From an uncultured Lachnospiraceae bacterium (GTDB lineage: Bacteria > Bacillota_A > Clostridia > Lachnospirales > Lachnospiraceae), in contig CADAHD010000124.1 of assembly GCA_902787595.1 (NCBI GenBank), positions 1 through 6,917 on the forward strand: a stretch of 6,917 nucleotides of DNA. Reading direction: 5' to 3'. The notes beneath the pieces are model-generated. The model saw only the letters and a list, made by a program, of their open reading frames with translations, had not been told where the DNA came from and ran no database searches. Each line of letters begins with the position of its first letter. The first letter of the stretch is position 1. The position numbers were made by a program, and so were the translations under genes. This document shows positions 1 through 6,915 of the stretch, in pieces.

Positions 1-2644
1 ACACGCGCTCAATAAAATCATTAAGATCCTTATACAAGCCGTGTGCCTCGCGCTCATCGACTATCAGCTGTATCACGTTCCTGCCCACGCCTTTTATGGC
101 TGTGAGCGAATATAATATGCCTTCTTCCGATACTGCAAAGCCCACATCCCCGTGATTTATGTCCGGCGGCAGAAGCTTAAGCCCCATCTGGCGCGCTATC
201 TGGTTATATGCGGCCACTTTGCCGGAAAACTGTATGACCGAGGTCATCAGCGCCGCCATATATTCCTTGGGATAATAATACTTAAGCCAGGCCGTCTGGT
301 ACGCCACCACGGCGTAGCAGGCTGCATGCGATTTATTAAAGCCGTACTTTGCAAAGTCTATCATCATGTTGTAGACGCTCTGCGCCACATCATACGGGAT
401 GCCGTTCTTTACGCAGCCGGGCACTTCTTTGGGCCACTCTTCCTGCGGCTTTCCCTCTCTGCGCGCCTCTTCGATCTCTCCGGCGTTTCCGTTAACAAAT
501 ATCTCCCGCTCGCTGTCCATGACCTTCTGCTTTTTCTTGCTCATGGCGCGGCGCACGTTATCGGATCTGCCCATGGTATATCCGGCCAGTTCACGCACTA
601 TCTGCATAACCTGTTCCTGATAAACTATGCAGCCGTAGGTAGGCGAAAGTATAGGCACCAGTTCCTTGCAGGGATAGCTTATGCTGTCCGGATCCTCTTT
701 GCTCGCTATATACTGCGGGATCATATCCATGGGGCCCGGGCGGTATAAAGAAATGCCTGCTATGACATCTTCCAGATTACCGGGCTTGAGCTCCTTCATA
801 AAGCTCTTCATGCCGCTGCTCTCAAGCTGGAAAATACCTTCGCACTTGCCGGTGCTGATATAGGCAAAAACTTTGGGATCGTTATAATCTATCTTTGAAA
901 GGTCGATCTCCTTTCCGCTGCTCTTGTATATATTCTTTATGGCGTTCTGTATCACTTCCAGATTGCGCAGCCCCAGGAAATCCATCTTAAGAAGGCCCAG
1001 ACGCTCCAGCGTGGTCATGGTGAACTGCGTAGTAATGGGGCCGTCCGCGCCGCTGCGGCTTAAGGGCACGAATTCATCCGCCGCCTCGGGACAGATGACC
1101 ACGCCCGCCGCATGCATGGAAGTATGCCTGGGCAGTCCCTCCAGCTTCATGCAGGTATCGATCAGCTTTTTTACTTCGTCATCATTATCATACTGACCCT
1201 TAAGATCCGGATTCATCTCCAGAGCCTTTGCCAGGGTGATGCCCAGCTCCGCCGGCACCATTTTTGCCAGCATGTCGCAGCGGGCATAAGATATGTCCAT
1301 GGCGCGGCCCACGTCCCTGATCACGCCCCTGGCCTGCAGGGTACCGAAGGTGACTATCTGCACCACCTTCTCACGGCCGTATTTTTCGCTTACGTAATCA
1401 ATGACCTCCTGGCGCCGCTCCGGCCCGAAGTCAACGTCGATATCGGGCATGGACACACGCTCGGGATTCAGGAAACGCTCAAACAGCAGGTTATATCTGA
1501 TAGGATCTATATCCGTTATCCTGAGGCAGTACGAAACTATGCTCCCGGCGGCGCTGCCACGTCCCGGGCCCACAGGGATATCATGGCTCTTTGCAAAATT
1601 GATAAAATCCCATACTATAAGGAAATAGTCTACAAAGCCCATCTCCTTTATGACCGACAGCTCGTAATCCAGGCGCTGTCTGAGCTCAGCCTTCTCCTCA
1701 TCCGGCCTGTCGTGATAGCGCTCCTTAAGGCCTTCATCGCAGAGCTTGTTCAGATAAGTCCAGGGCTCGTACCCTTCCGGCACCTCGAAATGGGGCAGCT
1801 TGCTCTCGCCGAATACTATCTCCACATTGCAGCGCTCGGCTATGCGCGCGGTATTTTCGATGGCGTCCGCCGCATAGGGGAAAAGCGCGAGCATCTCTTC
1901 TTCGCTCTTAACATAGAACTGTCCGCCTTCATAGCGCATGCGGTTCTCATCCGACACCTTGGCCTGGGTCTGTATGCAGAGCAGCACATCATGCGACTCA
2001 GCATCAGCCGCATAGGTATAATGGCAGTCATTGGTGGCAACCAGAGGTATGTCCAGCTCCTTACTGATGGTCATCAGTTCCATGTTCACCAGACGCTGCG
2101 CAGGGATGCCGTGATCCTGCAGCTCCAGGAAATAATTGCCCTCGCCGAAAACGCGCTTGAACCACCGCGCTTCTTCGCGCGCTTCATCAAGCTGGCCGCG
2201 CTGTATCATGCGGGGCAGCGATCCGGCCAGGCAGGCTGAAAGGCAGATAAGCCCCTCGTGATACTTCTCAAGCACTTCCTTATCCACACGGGGTTTATAG
2301 TAGAAGCCTTCGGTAAAACCTATGGAAACTATCTTCATAAGGTTCTGATAGCCCTTCTGATTTTCGGCCAGAAGGATCAGATGGTTGTAGCGCTCCTCAC
2401 CACCGGACAATTCCTTGTCAAAACGCGAGCCCGGCGCCACATAGACCTCGCAGCCCAGAATGGGTTTGATGCCTTCCGCCTTTGCCGCCTCATAAAAATC
2501 CACCACGCCGTACATAACGCCATGGTCGGTAATGGCGGCTGCGCTCATTCCCAGCTCTTTAACCCGCTTAACATATTCTTTTATCTTATTGGAACCGTCC
2601 AGCAGACTGTATTCCGTATGCACATGAAGATGAACGAATGACAT
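1..2644 (-). CDS. dnaE: DNA polymerase III subunit alpha, N-terminal ~881 residues (cut by left edge)
   Basis: Replicative DNA polymerase catalytic subunit of the C family. Translating the minus strand from ATG at 2644 gives an open frame to the edge with no stop. It begins MSFVHLHVHTEYSLLDG, a typical PHP-domain start. Putative PHP metal ligands are visible: H7, H9, H41 (TDHG), E66 (GCE), H88 (YNH), D206 and H208 (NDCHY). The polymerase core has GPGRGSAAGS, then MPDIDVDF with D401 and D403, and KMDFLGL with D555; these three catalytic aspartates carry the same numbers as in E. coli DnaE. Later KSHAACYAVVAYQTAWLK and a helix-hairpin-helix-like stretch follow. The clamp-binding and OB-fold C-terminus (roughly 270 residues in the family) is outside the window. 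Base 1 is a leftover of an incomplete codon. The start is supported by a good ribosome binding site. It lies downstream of metK on the same strand but has its own promoter behind a terminator. Clostridia usually also carry PolC, which is not seen here. Confidence 0.97.
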   Translation of the reverse strand, partial: MSFVHLHVHTEYSLLDGSNKIKEYVKRVKELGMSAAAITDHGVMYGVVDFYEAAKAEGIKPILGCEVYVAPGSRFDKELSGGEERYNHLILLAENQKGYQNLMKIVSIGFTEGFYYKPRVDKEVLEKYHEGLICLSACLAGSLPRMIQRGQLDEAREEARWFKRVFGEGNYFLELQDHGIPAQRLVNMELMTISKELDIPLVATNDCHYTYAADAESHDVLLCIQTQAKVSDENRMRYEGGQFYVKSEEEMLALFPYAADAIENTARIAERCNVEIVFGESKLPHFEVPEGYEPWTYLNKLCDEGLKERYHDRPDEEKAELRQRLDYELSVIKEMGFVDYFLIVWDFINFAKSHDIPVGPGRGSAAGSIVSYCLRITDIDPIRYNLLFERFLNPERVSMPDIDVDFGPERRQEVIDYVSEKYGREKVVQIVTFGTLQARGVIRDVGRAMDISYARCDMLAKMVPAELGITLAKALEMNPDLKGQYDNDDEVKKLIDTCMKLEGLPRHTSMHAAGVVICPEAADEFVPLSRSGADGPITTQFTMTTLERLGLLKMDFLGLRNLEVIQNAIKNIYKSSGKEIDLSKIDYNDPKVFAYISTGKCEGIFQLESSGMKSFMKELKPGNLEDVIAGISLYRPGPMDMIPQYIASKEDPDSISYPCKELVPILSPTYGCIVYQEQVMQIVRELAGYTMGRSDNVRRAMSKKKQKVMDSEREIFVNGNAGEIEEARREGKPQEEWPKEVPGCVKNGIPYDVAQSVYNMMIDFAKYGFNKSHAACYAVVAYQTAWLKYYYPKEYMAALMTSVIQFSGKVAAYNQIARQMGLKLLPPDINHGDVGFAVSEEGILYSLTAIKGVGRNVIQLIVDEREAHGLYKDLNDFIERV

Positions 2645-2650
2645 TTGCAA

Positions 2651-2656
2651 CCCTCC
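2651..2656 (-). promoter_or_regulatory. Ribosome binding site of dnaE
   Basis: The minus strand reads GGAGGG, 6 nt before the ATG at 2644. This fixes the dnaE start, because the encoded protein then begins exactly where DnaE proteins normally do. Confidence 0.85.
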
Positions 2657-2681
2657 GCATTGTATCGAACACACATTCTGT

Positions 2682-2710
2682 ATTATACCAAAAAGGGAGG
2701 GCCCGCGCAA
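2682..2710 (-). promoter_or_regulatory. Predicted dnaE promoter, extended -10
   Basis: On the minus strand a perfect TATAAT (2682-2687) is preceded by TGG, giving an extended -10 (TGGTATAAT). With a 17-nt spacer the -35 is TTGCGC (2705-2710), which matches only TTG of the consensus; the extended -10 could compensate. Transcription would start near 2675, leaving a leader of about 30 nt. The -35 falls in the loop and stem edge of the metK terminator, so terminator and promoter share DNA. Prediction from sequence only. Confidence 0.6.
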
Positions 2711-2724
2711 GACGAGCCTTCCCT
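2690..2724 (-). terminator. Intrinsic terminator of metK (probably bidirectional)
   Basis: A 12-bp stem pairs 2694-2705 with 2713-2724, with one A/C mismatch and one G-T wobble, around a 7-nt loop. On the minus strand it is followed directly by a T run (2690-2693, extended by the A-T closing pair). It lies about 75 bp past the metK stop. On the plus strand the same hairpin is followed by G and five T (2726-2730), so it could also stop antisense transcription coming from the dnaE side. Confidence 0.85.
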
Positions 2725-2767
2725 GTTTTTAATAAGAGATAGTTTATTGGTACAATTTACTCTGTCA

Positions 2768-2797
2768 AGATCCTTCGCTTCGCTCAGGATGACAAAG
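2768..2797. repeat. Dispersed-type imperfect palindrome next to metK stop
   Basis: The plus strand reads AGATCCTTCGCTTCGCTCAG followed by GATGACAAAG; its minus-strand core is TCCTGAGCGAAGCGAAGGAT. The ends ATCCT and AGGAT can pair, and the middle is a GCGAAGCGAAG tandem. From memory, this motif recurs in intergenic DNA of many unrelated bacteria as a short interspersed element. Only one copy is in this window, so repeat status here rests on that recognition. It directly abuts the metK stop codon (2798-2800) and would be transcribed in the metK 3' untranslated region. Confidence 0.55.
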
Positions 2798-3985
2798 TCA
2801 CAGATACTTCTTCAGCGCCTCTGCCTTATCCAATGCTTCCCAGGGAAGCGAAACATCATCGCGTCCAAAGTGGCCGTAAGCCGCAGTGGGCTTGTAGATG
2901 GGTCTGCGCAGGTCGAGCATCTTGCTGATGCCTGCGGGACGCAGATCGAAGTTCTCGCGTACGATCTCGAGTATCTTAGTCTCGGGCAGCTTGCCGGTGC
3001 CGAAGGTATCCACGCGTACGGAAGTGGGCTGAGCCACGCCTATAGCATAGGAAAGCTGTATCTCGCACTTGTCAGCCAGGCCTGCTGCCACGATGTTCTT
3101 TGCAACGTAGCGCGCAGCATATGCAGCGCTCCTGTCCACCTTGGTGCAGTCCTTACCGGAGAATGCTCCGCCGCCGTGACGCGCATATCCGCCGTAGGTG
3201 TCTACTATTATCTTACGGCCGGTAAGACCGGAATCGCCGTTAGGTCCGCCGATAACAAAACGTCCGGTGGGATTGATAAAGATCTTTGTATCAGAATCTA
3301 CCATATCTGCAGGCAGCACGGGATCCAGCACATACTTCTTTATGTCTGCATGGATCTGCTCCTGGGTAACGTCAGCCGCATGCTGGGTAGAGATTACGAC
3401 TGCCTCAAGTCTCTTTGCCTTGCCGTTCTCATCATACTCTACAGACACCTGGCTCTTGCCGTCGGGACGAAGATATGAAAGCGTGCCGTCCTTGCGTACC
3501 TTGGTGAGCTGTCTGGTGAGCTTGTGCGCCAGAGAGATGGGATAAGGCATAAACTCTTTGGTCTCGTTGGTCGCAAAACCGAACATCATGCCCTGATCGC
3601 CGGCGCCTATAGCCTCGATCTGCTCGTCGCTCATTTTGTTTTCCTTAGCTTCCAGAGCCTTGTCAACGCCCATTGCTATATCGGCGCTCTGCTTGTCCAG
3701 AGCCACGATAACGCCGCAGGTATCGCAGTCAAAGCCCTTTGAAGAATCGTCATAACCGATCTCCCTTATGGTATCGCGCACGATCTTCTGGATATCCACA
3801 TTAGCCTTGGTGGTGATCTCGCCCATTACCAGCACCAGCCCGGTAGTAATGGCGGTCTCGCAGGCCACGCGGCTCATGGGATCCTGAGCCATCAGTGCAT
3901 CCAGCACAGCATCAGAGATGTTGTCGCAGATCTTGTCGGGATGTCCTTCCGTCACCGACTCGGATGTGAAAAGTATTTTTTCCAT
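2798..3985 (-). CDS. metK: S-adenosylmethionine synthetase (methionine adenosyltransferase)
   Basis: Makes S-adenosylmethionine from methionine and ATP, releasing phosphate and pyrophosphate; a cytosolic, normally tetrameric enzyme. The 395-residue product has the usual family length. It starts [18 protein letters not shown], with the ATP-site His at H15 and Asp at D17. The signature GAGDQG is at 127-132, the P-loop-like GGGAFSGKD at 271-279, GDSGLTGRK at 250-258 with conserved R257 and K258, and DPVLP at 221-225. No frameshift or missing motif is seen. The ATG at 3985 follows an AAGGAGGA ribosome binding site and matches the family start. Upstream lie a predicted promoter, a SAM-I aptamer and an intrinsic terminator, so its mRNA is predicted to be cut short when SAM is plentiful. 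It is transcribed away from murA and toward dnaE, with a strong terminator between metK and dnaE. Confidence 0.98.
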   Translation of the reverse strand: MEKILFTSESVTEGHPDKICDNISDAVLDALMAQDPMSRVACETAITTGLVLVMGEITTKANVDIQKIVRDTIREIGYDDSSKGFDCDTCGVIVALDKQSADIAMGVDKALEAKENKMSDEQIEAIGAGDQGMMFGFATNETKEFMPYPISLAHKLTRQLTKVRKDGTLSYLRPDGKSQVSVEYDENGKAKRLEAVVISTQHAADVTQEQIHADIKKYVLDPVLPADMVDSDTKIFINPTGRFVIGGPNGDSGLTGRKIIVDTYGGYARHGGGAFSGKDCTKVDRSAAYAARYVAKNIVAAGLADKCEIQLSYAIGVAQPTSVRVDTFGTGKLPETKILEIVRENFDLRPAGISKMLDLRRPIYKPTAAYGHFGRDDVSLPWEALDKAEALKKYL

Positions 3986-3992
3986 CGCTTCT

Positions 3993-4000
3993 TCCTCCTT
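3993..4000 (-). promoter_or_regulatory. Ribosome binding site of metK
   Basis: The minus strand reads AAGGAGGA, 7 nt before the ATG at 3985. This near-perfect Shine-Dalgarno sequence fixes the start. It lies about 50 nt beyond the riboswitch terminator, so control is expected at transcription rather than by hiding this site. Confidence 0.9.
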
Positions 4001-4051
4001 AACAAATGGAAAATGGCGAAGTTCCCTGTCAAGAATAAGTCTTTTTGTATC

Positions 4052-4076
4052 AAAAAACCGCTTACGGAATAAGCGG
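4052..4076 (-). terminator. Riboswitch expression-platform terminator before metK
   Basis: On the minus strand CCGCTTA (4070-4076) pairs with TAAGCGG (4058-4064) in a 7-bp perfect stem around a 5-nt loop, followed by six T (4052-4057). The 5' arm overlaps CTTATT (4068-4073), which is complementary to AATAAG (4096-4101) in the 3' arm of aptamer helix P1, with GG/CC pairing continuing after an A/G mismatch. P1 plus terminator and this antiterminator therefore exclude each other, as in an OFF-switch S-box leader. Confidence 0.9.
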
Positions 4077-4093
4077 ATCAGAACTAACAGACC

Positions 4094-4206
4094 CTCTTAT
4101 TGTTCGAAGACATATCGTCTTATCGCTCAGGTTGGCACCTTCCTTATGGCTAAGGGGTTGCCGTGGCTTCACAGGTCCTATGTACCTCCACCACTCTGAA
4201 TAAGAG
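4094..4206 (-). promoter_or_regulatory. SAM-I (S-box) riboswitch aptamer controlling metK
   Basis: The minus strand shows the S-box core in order: CTTATTCAGAG, GGTGGAGG, a GTGAAGCC segment, CGGCAACC, then AAGGTGCCAA and CCTGAG. Helix P1 is a perfect 7 bp: CTCTTAT (4206 to 4200) with ATAAGAG (4100 to 4094). P2's distal part is GGT/ACC, P3 has GGC/GCC, ACC/GGT and an apical CCTTA/TAAGG, and P4 carries an AAGAC/GTCTT hairpin. All conserved blocks are in the expected order and spacing. Known family behaviour: SAM binding stabilises P1 and permits the downstream terminator to form, lowering metK expression. It starts about 20 nt after the predicted transcription start. Confidence 0.95.
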
Positions 4207-4235
4207 AACTTCTCAATATTGTGTTTGCATGCTAA

Positions 4236-4264
4236 AGAATACTCTATATATAGCCCTCTGTCAA
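4236..4264 (-). promoter_or_regulatory. Predicted sigma-A promoter of metK
   Basis: The minus strand has a perfect TTGACA (-35, 4259-4264), a 17-nt spacer containing an alternating CTATATATAG stretch, and TATTCT (-10, 4236-4241; 4 of 6 consensus bases). Transcription would begin near 4229, just ahead of the SAM-I aptamer, which fits the expected leader arrangement. Confidence 0.8.
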
Positions 4265-4282
4265 TAGAAAAGGAAAAAAATT

Positions 4283-4311
4283 TTGACAATTACTGCCATG
4301 TGCATTATAAT
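4283..4311 (+). promoter_or_regulatory. Perfect-consensus sigma-A promoter of murA
   Basis: TTGACA (4283-4288), a 17-nt spacer and TATAAT (4306-4311) give 12 of 12 consensus bases at ideal spacing. An A-rich stretch (4265-4282) precedes it and could act as an UP element. Transcription would start near 4318, leaving a leader of only about 24 nt before the murA ATG. Confidence 0.88.
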
Positions 4312-4330
4312 TACTGAGATTAAATTGAAC

Positions 4331-4335
4331 TGAGG
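4331..4335 (+). promoter_or_regulatory. Ribosome binding site of murA
   Basis: TGAGG is followed by six T and then the ATG at 4342. The match to the Shine-Dalgarno consensus is weaker than for metK or dnaE, but position and spacing are right and no other start fits the family N-terminus. Confidence 0.7.
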
Positions 4336-4341
4336 TTTTTT

Positions 4342-5634
4342 ATGGACAGGTATGCAATTTGGGGTGGGCCTACCCTGCAGGGAGAAGTGCAGATCGGCGG
4401 AGCTAAAAACGCTGCTCTTGCAATACTTGCAGCCGCGGTCATGACCAACGACCCCGTACGCATTGAAAATGTACCCGCCGTGACCGATGTGAACGTTCTG
4501 CTCAAAGCAATGGAGCAGATAGGCGTTAAGATAGAGCGCCCCGACAGACACACGGTCGTTATCGACGGATCTAAAATAGAAAGCAACATAATAAACGACG
4601 AATACTTAAAGCGCATCAGAGCCTCCTATTATCTGGTGGGCGCGCTTTTGGGAAAGAACAGACAGGCGCAGGTGCCACTTCCCGGCGGCTGTAATATAGG
4701 TGTGCGCGCTATCGACCAGCATATCAAGGGCTTTTCTGCCCTGGGAGCTAAGGTCCGCATACAGCACGGCTGTATCAGCGCCGAAGCAAAGGAACTGCGC
4801 GGAAACCATATCTTCCTGGATAAAGTTTCCGTAGGCGCCACCATCAATATCATGATGGCGTCCACTCTTGCCACCGGCAAGACTATCATAGAAAACGCAG
4901 CCAAGGAGCCCCACGTGGTTGACCTGGCAAACTTCTTAAACAGCTGCGGCGCTAATATCAAAGGCGCCGGTACCGACGTGATCCGCATCAAGGGCGTTGA
5001 GCGCCTGCACGGCACGGAATATGCCATAATCCCCGATCAGATAGAAGCAGGTACTTATATGATGGCATCAGCGGCATGTCACGGCGACGTGCTGGTTCGC
5101 GGCGTCATCCCCAGGCATCTGGAGTGCATCACCGCAAAGCTCTGCGAGATCGGCTGCCATATTACCGAATATGATGACGCCGTAAGGGTTTCCGCTCCGG
5201 AGCCTCTTACTTCCACACAGGTTAAGACCCTGCCCTATCCCGGTTTCCCCACCGACATGCAGCCGCAGATCACCGTGGCTCTTGGTCTGGCACAGGGTAC
5301 CAGCATAGTGACAGAAGGTATATTCGAGAACCGTTTCAAATACGTTGATGAACTGGTGCGCATGGGCGCTTCAATCAAGGTAGAGGGCAACATGGCTGTC
5401 ATTACCGGCGTGTCCCGTTACAGCGGTGCCAGCATTACCGCTCCCGACCTTCGCGCGGGCGCGGCTCTTGTCATCGCAGCGCTTGCCGCAGAGGGTGAGA
5501 CCATTGTCGAGGACACCCGTTTCATCGAGCGCGGTTATGAAGATTTCGAACTGAAATTAAAAGGCCTGGGCGCTAGGATCGAAAAAGTCAGCTCAGACCG
5601 TGAATTACAAAAGGCCAGACTGAAGCTGGCCTGA
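4342..5634 (+). CDS. murA: UDP-N-acetylglucosamine 1-carboxyvinyltransferase
   Basis: Catalyses the first committed step of peptidoglycan synthesis: transfer of enolpyruvate from phosphoenolpyruvate to UDP-N-acetylglucosamine, in the cytosol. The product has 430 residues, within the Firmicute range (about 417-436). Visible motifs: LQGEVQIGGAKNAAL with K22 and N23; PLPGGCNIG with active-site C117 (Cys115 in E. coli), the residue alkylated by fosfomycin; PTDMQPQ with D305; PDLRAGAAL with R371; and ERGYE with R397. All key residues are intact and the two-lobed inverse-barrel fold is expected across the full length. It has its own strong promoter, divergent from metK, and ends 3 bp from the convergent HD-GYP gene, whose terminator overlaps its last seven codons. 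Many Firmicutes carry two murA paralogues (murAA, murAB); which one this is cannot be decided here. Confidence 0.97.
   Translation: MDRYAIWGGPTLQGEVQIGGAKNAALAILAAAVMTNDPVRIENVPAVTDVNVLLKAMEQIGVKIERPDRHTVVIDGSKIESNIINDEYLKRIRASYYLVGALLGKNRQAQVPLPGGCNIGVRAIDQHIKGFSALGAKVRIQHGCISAEAKELRGNHIFLDKVSVGATINIMMASTLATGKTIIENAAKEPHVVDLANFLNSCGANIKGAGTDVIRIKGVERLHGTEYAIIPDQIEAGTYMMASAACHGDVLVRGVIPRHLECITAKLCEIGCHITEYDDAVRVSAPEPLTSTQVKTLPYPGFPTDMQPQITVALGLAQGTSIVTEGIFENRFKYVDELVRMGASIKVEGNMAVITGVSRYSGASITAPDLRAGAALVIAALAAEGETIVEDTRFIERGYEDFELKLKGLGARIEKVSSDRELQKARLKLA
5609..5632 (-). terminator. Terminator of the HD-GYP gene, inside the murA 3' end
   Basis: A perfect 7-bp stem, AGGCCAG (5612-5618) with CTGGCCT (5626-5632), surrounds a 7-nt loop. 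Read on the minus strand, the hairpin starts 5 nt after the HD-GYP stop codon and ends in TTTT, so it fits a short intrinsic terminator for that gene. On the plus strand the nearest T run (5648-5652) is 15 nt away, too far for a standard terminator, so how murA ends is unclear. The hairpin is also coding DNA for the last murA codons. Confidence 0.65.
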
Positions 5635-5637
5635 TGA

Positions 5638-6915
5638 TCATAATATCTTTTTGATGCTCAATCCCGGAGTTTTATCAAGCTCCAGGAAACTTCCGTCAGA
5701 CATTTCAAGCATGGGTTTTGACAGGCGCTGTTTATTTATCCAGCGTACTGTTCCCGTGCGTCCGTCACTCAGCAGAACGCGGTTATCTATATATGTATTT
5801 ACCACGTTCTCGAGGAATTTCATGATATAGGGGATCTCGTACTTCTGCAGCCCCTCTTCCTCAAATATCTCTATAACTTTGAAAGGACACATTCCTTCGC
5901 GGTATACTCGGTTGGCGGTCATGGCGTCATAAACATCCGCTATGGCCACTATCTTTGCGAACCCATCGATCTTATCCCTGGTCAGCCTCATGGGATATCC
6001 GCTTCCGTCGCACTTCTCATGGTGCTCTAAAGCCGACAGCTTGATATGATCGCTTATATTCTGGTTTTTTAATATATTATAGCCCTCTATCGGATGGGAC
6101 TTGATAGCCGCATATTCCGCATCCGTAAGCTTGCCGGGCTTTTTGATTATGCTGTCGGGTATCTTGAGCTTTCCTATGTCATGCATCATGCCGCAGGCCG
6201 TAGCCAGCTTGACATTTTCTTCATCGAATCCCAGCCATCTTGCAAACACGTTGCAGATCATGGCCACATTCATGCTGTGTGCATATGTCAGGTCATCAAA
6301 ATCGCGCATATTATGAAGCATGTCGAATACGCCGAAGGTATTGCCCTGGGCGCTGATTATGCGCATCGTATCCCCTATCATATTGTCCACGTTTATGGGG
6401 GTATTCTTCTCGACTATATCATTCAGATTGGTGCGCAGTCCCTCGACATTCTTTGAAAACGACTGCTTGAACGCCTGAAACTCCTGACTGGCTTTGAGTT
6501 TTTCGAAATGTGAAGGCTCCTCCTGCTGATTTACCTGAATATCGGCATCCTCTTTCACATCTATGCCTGTCAGGACGCTCATCAGTGAATCGGCAGCATC
6601 CGATAAAGATGCGGGATCCATTCCGCCAAACTTGCTCAGATCCGGTTCGTCATCTTTAATCTCTTCTATCTCATAACCTACCGGATCCTCTATACGTATA
6701 TCATATATCTCATAGGCCTCCAGCCTGGCTATAGCCTTTTCCGTGAGTACATAACCCTTCGGAAAGACCAGCTGATTGCCGTTGGCGATGACATCACTGG
6801 CCACCACCATGCCTGCCTTGGAACAGACAGTTTCAGCGATAAACGCAGCGCCTTGGCGCAGCAAAGTGAAGGTCATGGCAGGAGGCGCGCCCATCACGCA
6901 GGAGTTTGCCGACAA
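5638..6915 (-). CDS. HD-GYP domain protein, predicted cyclic-di-GMP phosphodiesterase; start unresolved
   Basis: Predicted to hydrolyse cyclic-di-GMP. Numbering from a TTG at 6915 (425 residues), an N-terminal domain common in this family spans about 35-77 (GMVVASDV, then LVFPKGYVLTEKAIARL), an acidic linker spans about 80-135, and the HD-GYP domain about 190-345. Canonical motifs are present: H213 (AHSMNV), HDIGK with H245-D246, H274 (SHP), HHE at 298-300, DGSGYP at 303-308 and D327/D330 in ADVYDAMTANR. A small C-terminal domain (about 370-425) ends in DGSFLELDKTPG. No membrane segment or signal peptide is seen, so it is probably cytosolic. The frame stays open to the right edge. No start codon between 6810 and 6915 has a convincing ribosome binding site, and this stretch is antisense to a corrinoid-protein reading frame. 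The true N-terminus is therefore probably missing, and residues before about 35 may not be native. Confidence 0.85.
   Translation of the reverse strand: MSANSCVMGAPPAMTFTLLRQGAAFIAETVCSKAGMVVASDVIANGNQLVFPKGYVLTEKAIARLEAYEIYDIRIEDPVGYEIEEIKDDEPDLSKFGGMDPASLSDAADSLMSVLTGIDVKEDADIQVNQQEEPSHFEKLKASQEFQAFKQSFSKNVEGLRTNLNDIVEKNTPINVDNMIGDTMRIISAQGNTFGVFDMLHNMRDFDDLTYAHSMNVAMICNVFARWLGFDEENVKLATACGMMHDIGKLKIPDSIIKKPGKLTDAEYAAIKSHPIEGYNILKNQNISDHIKLSALEHHEKCDGSGYPMRLTRDKIDGFAKIVAIADVYDAMTANRVYREGMCPFKVIEIFEEEGLQKYEIPYIMKFLENVVNTYIDNRVLLSDGRTGTVRWINKQRLSKPMLEMSDGSFLELDKTPGLSIKKIL

Noticed and set aside
1112..2239. Long plus-strand open frame (375 codons), and neighbours at 152-748 and 2258-2641
   Set aside because: They are antisense to a fully conserved dnaE, show no recognisable motifs, and are produced by the codon bias of the real gene.
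2741..2768. Minus-strand TTGACA (2763-2768) with TAAACT 16 nt further, as a possible dnaE promoter
   Set aside because: The -10 is poor and transcription would run straight into the metK terminator; the extended -10 at 2682-2687 is a better candidate.
2645..3478. Plus-strand open frame across the dnaE-metK gap and into metK
   Set aside because: It runs through the metK terminator hairpin and antisense to metK, and its product shows no family signature.
4027..4032. Minus-strand TTGACA between the riboswitch terminator and metK
   Set aside because: No -10-like hexamer at 16-18 nt spacing; such a promoter would also bypass the riboswitch.
4062..4289. Small minus-strand frame (75 codons) in the metK leader
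   Set aside because: It coincides with the SAM-I aptamer and terminator, whose RNA structure fully explains the sequence; no credible ribosome binding site was seen.
4606..5027. Minus-strand open frames inside murA (4606-4914 and 4629-5027)
   Set aside because: They are antisense to conserved murA coding sequence, with no motifs.
5648..5652. Run of five T as the murA terminator tail
   Set aside because: It is 15 nt past the hairpin with no GC-rich stem directly before it, too far for a standard intrinsic terminator.
6094..6456. Plus-strand open frames inside the HD-GYP gene (6094-6456 and 6101-6316)
   Set aside because: They are antisense to the conserved HD-GYP catalytic region and have no similarity that I recognise, unlike the 6788-6917 frame, which does.
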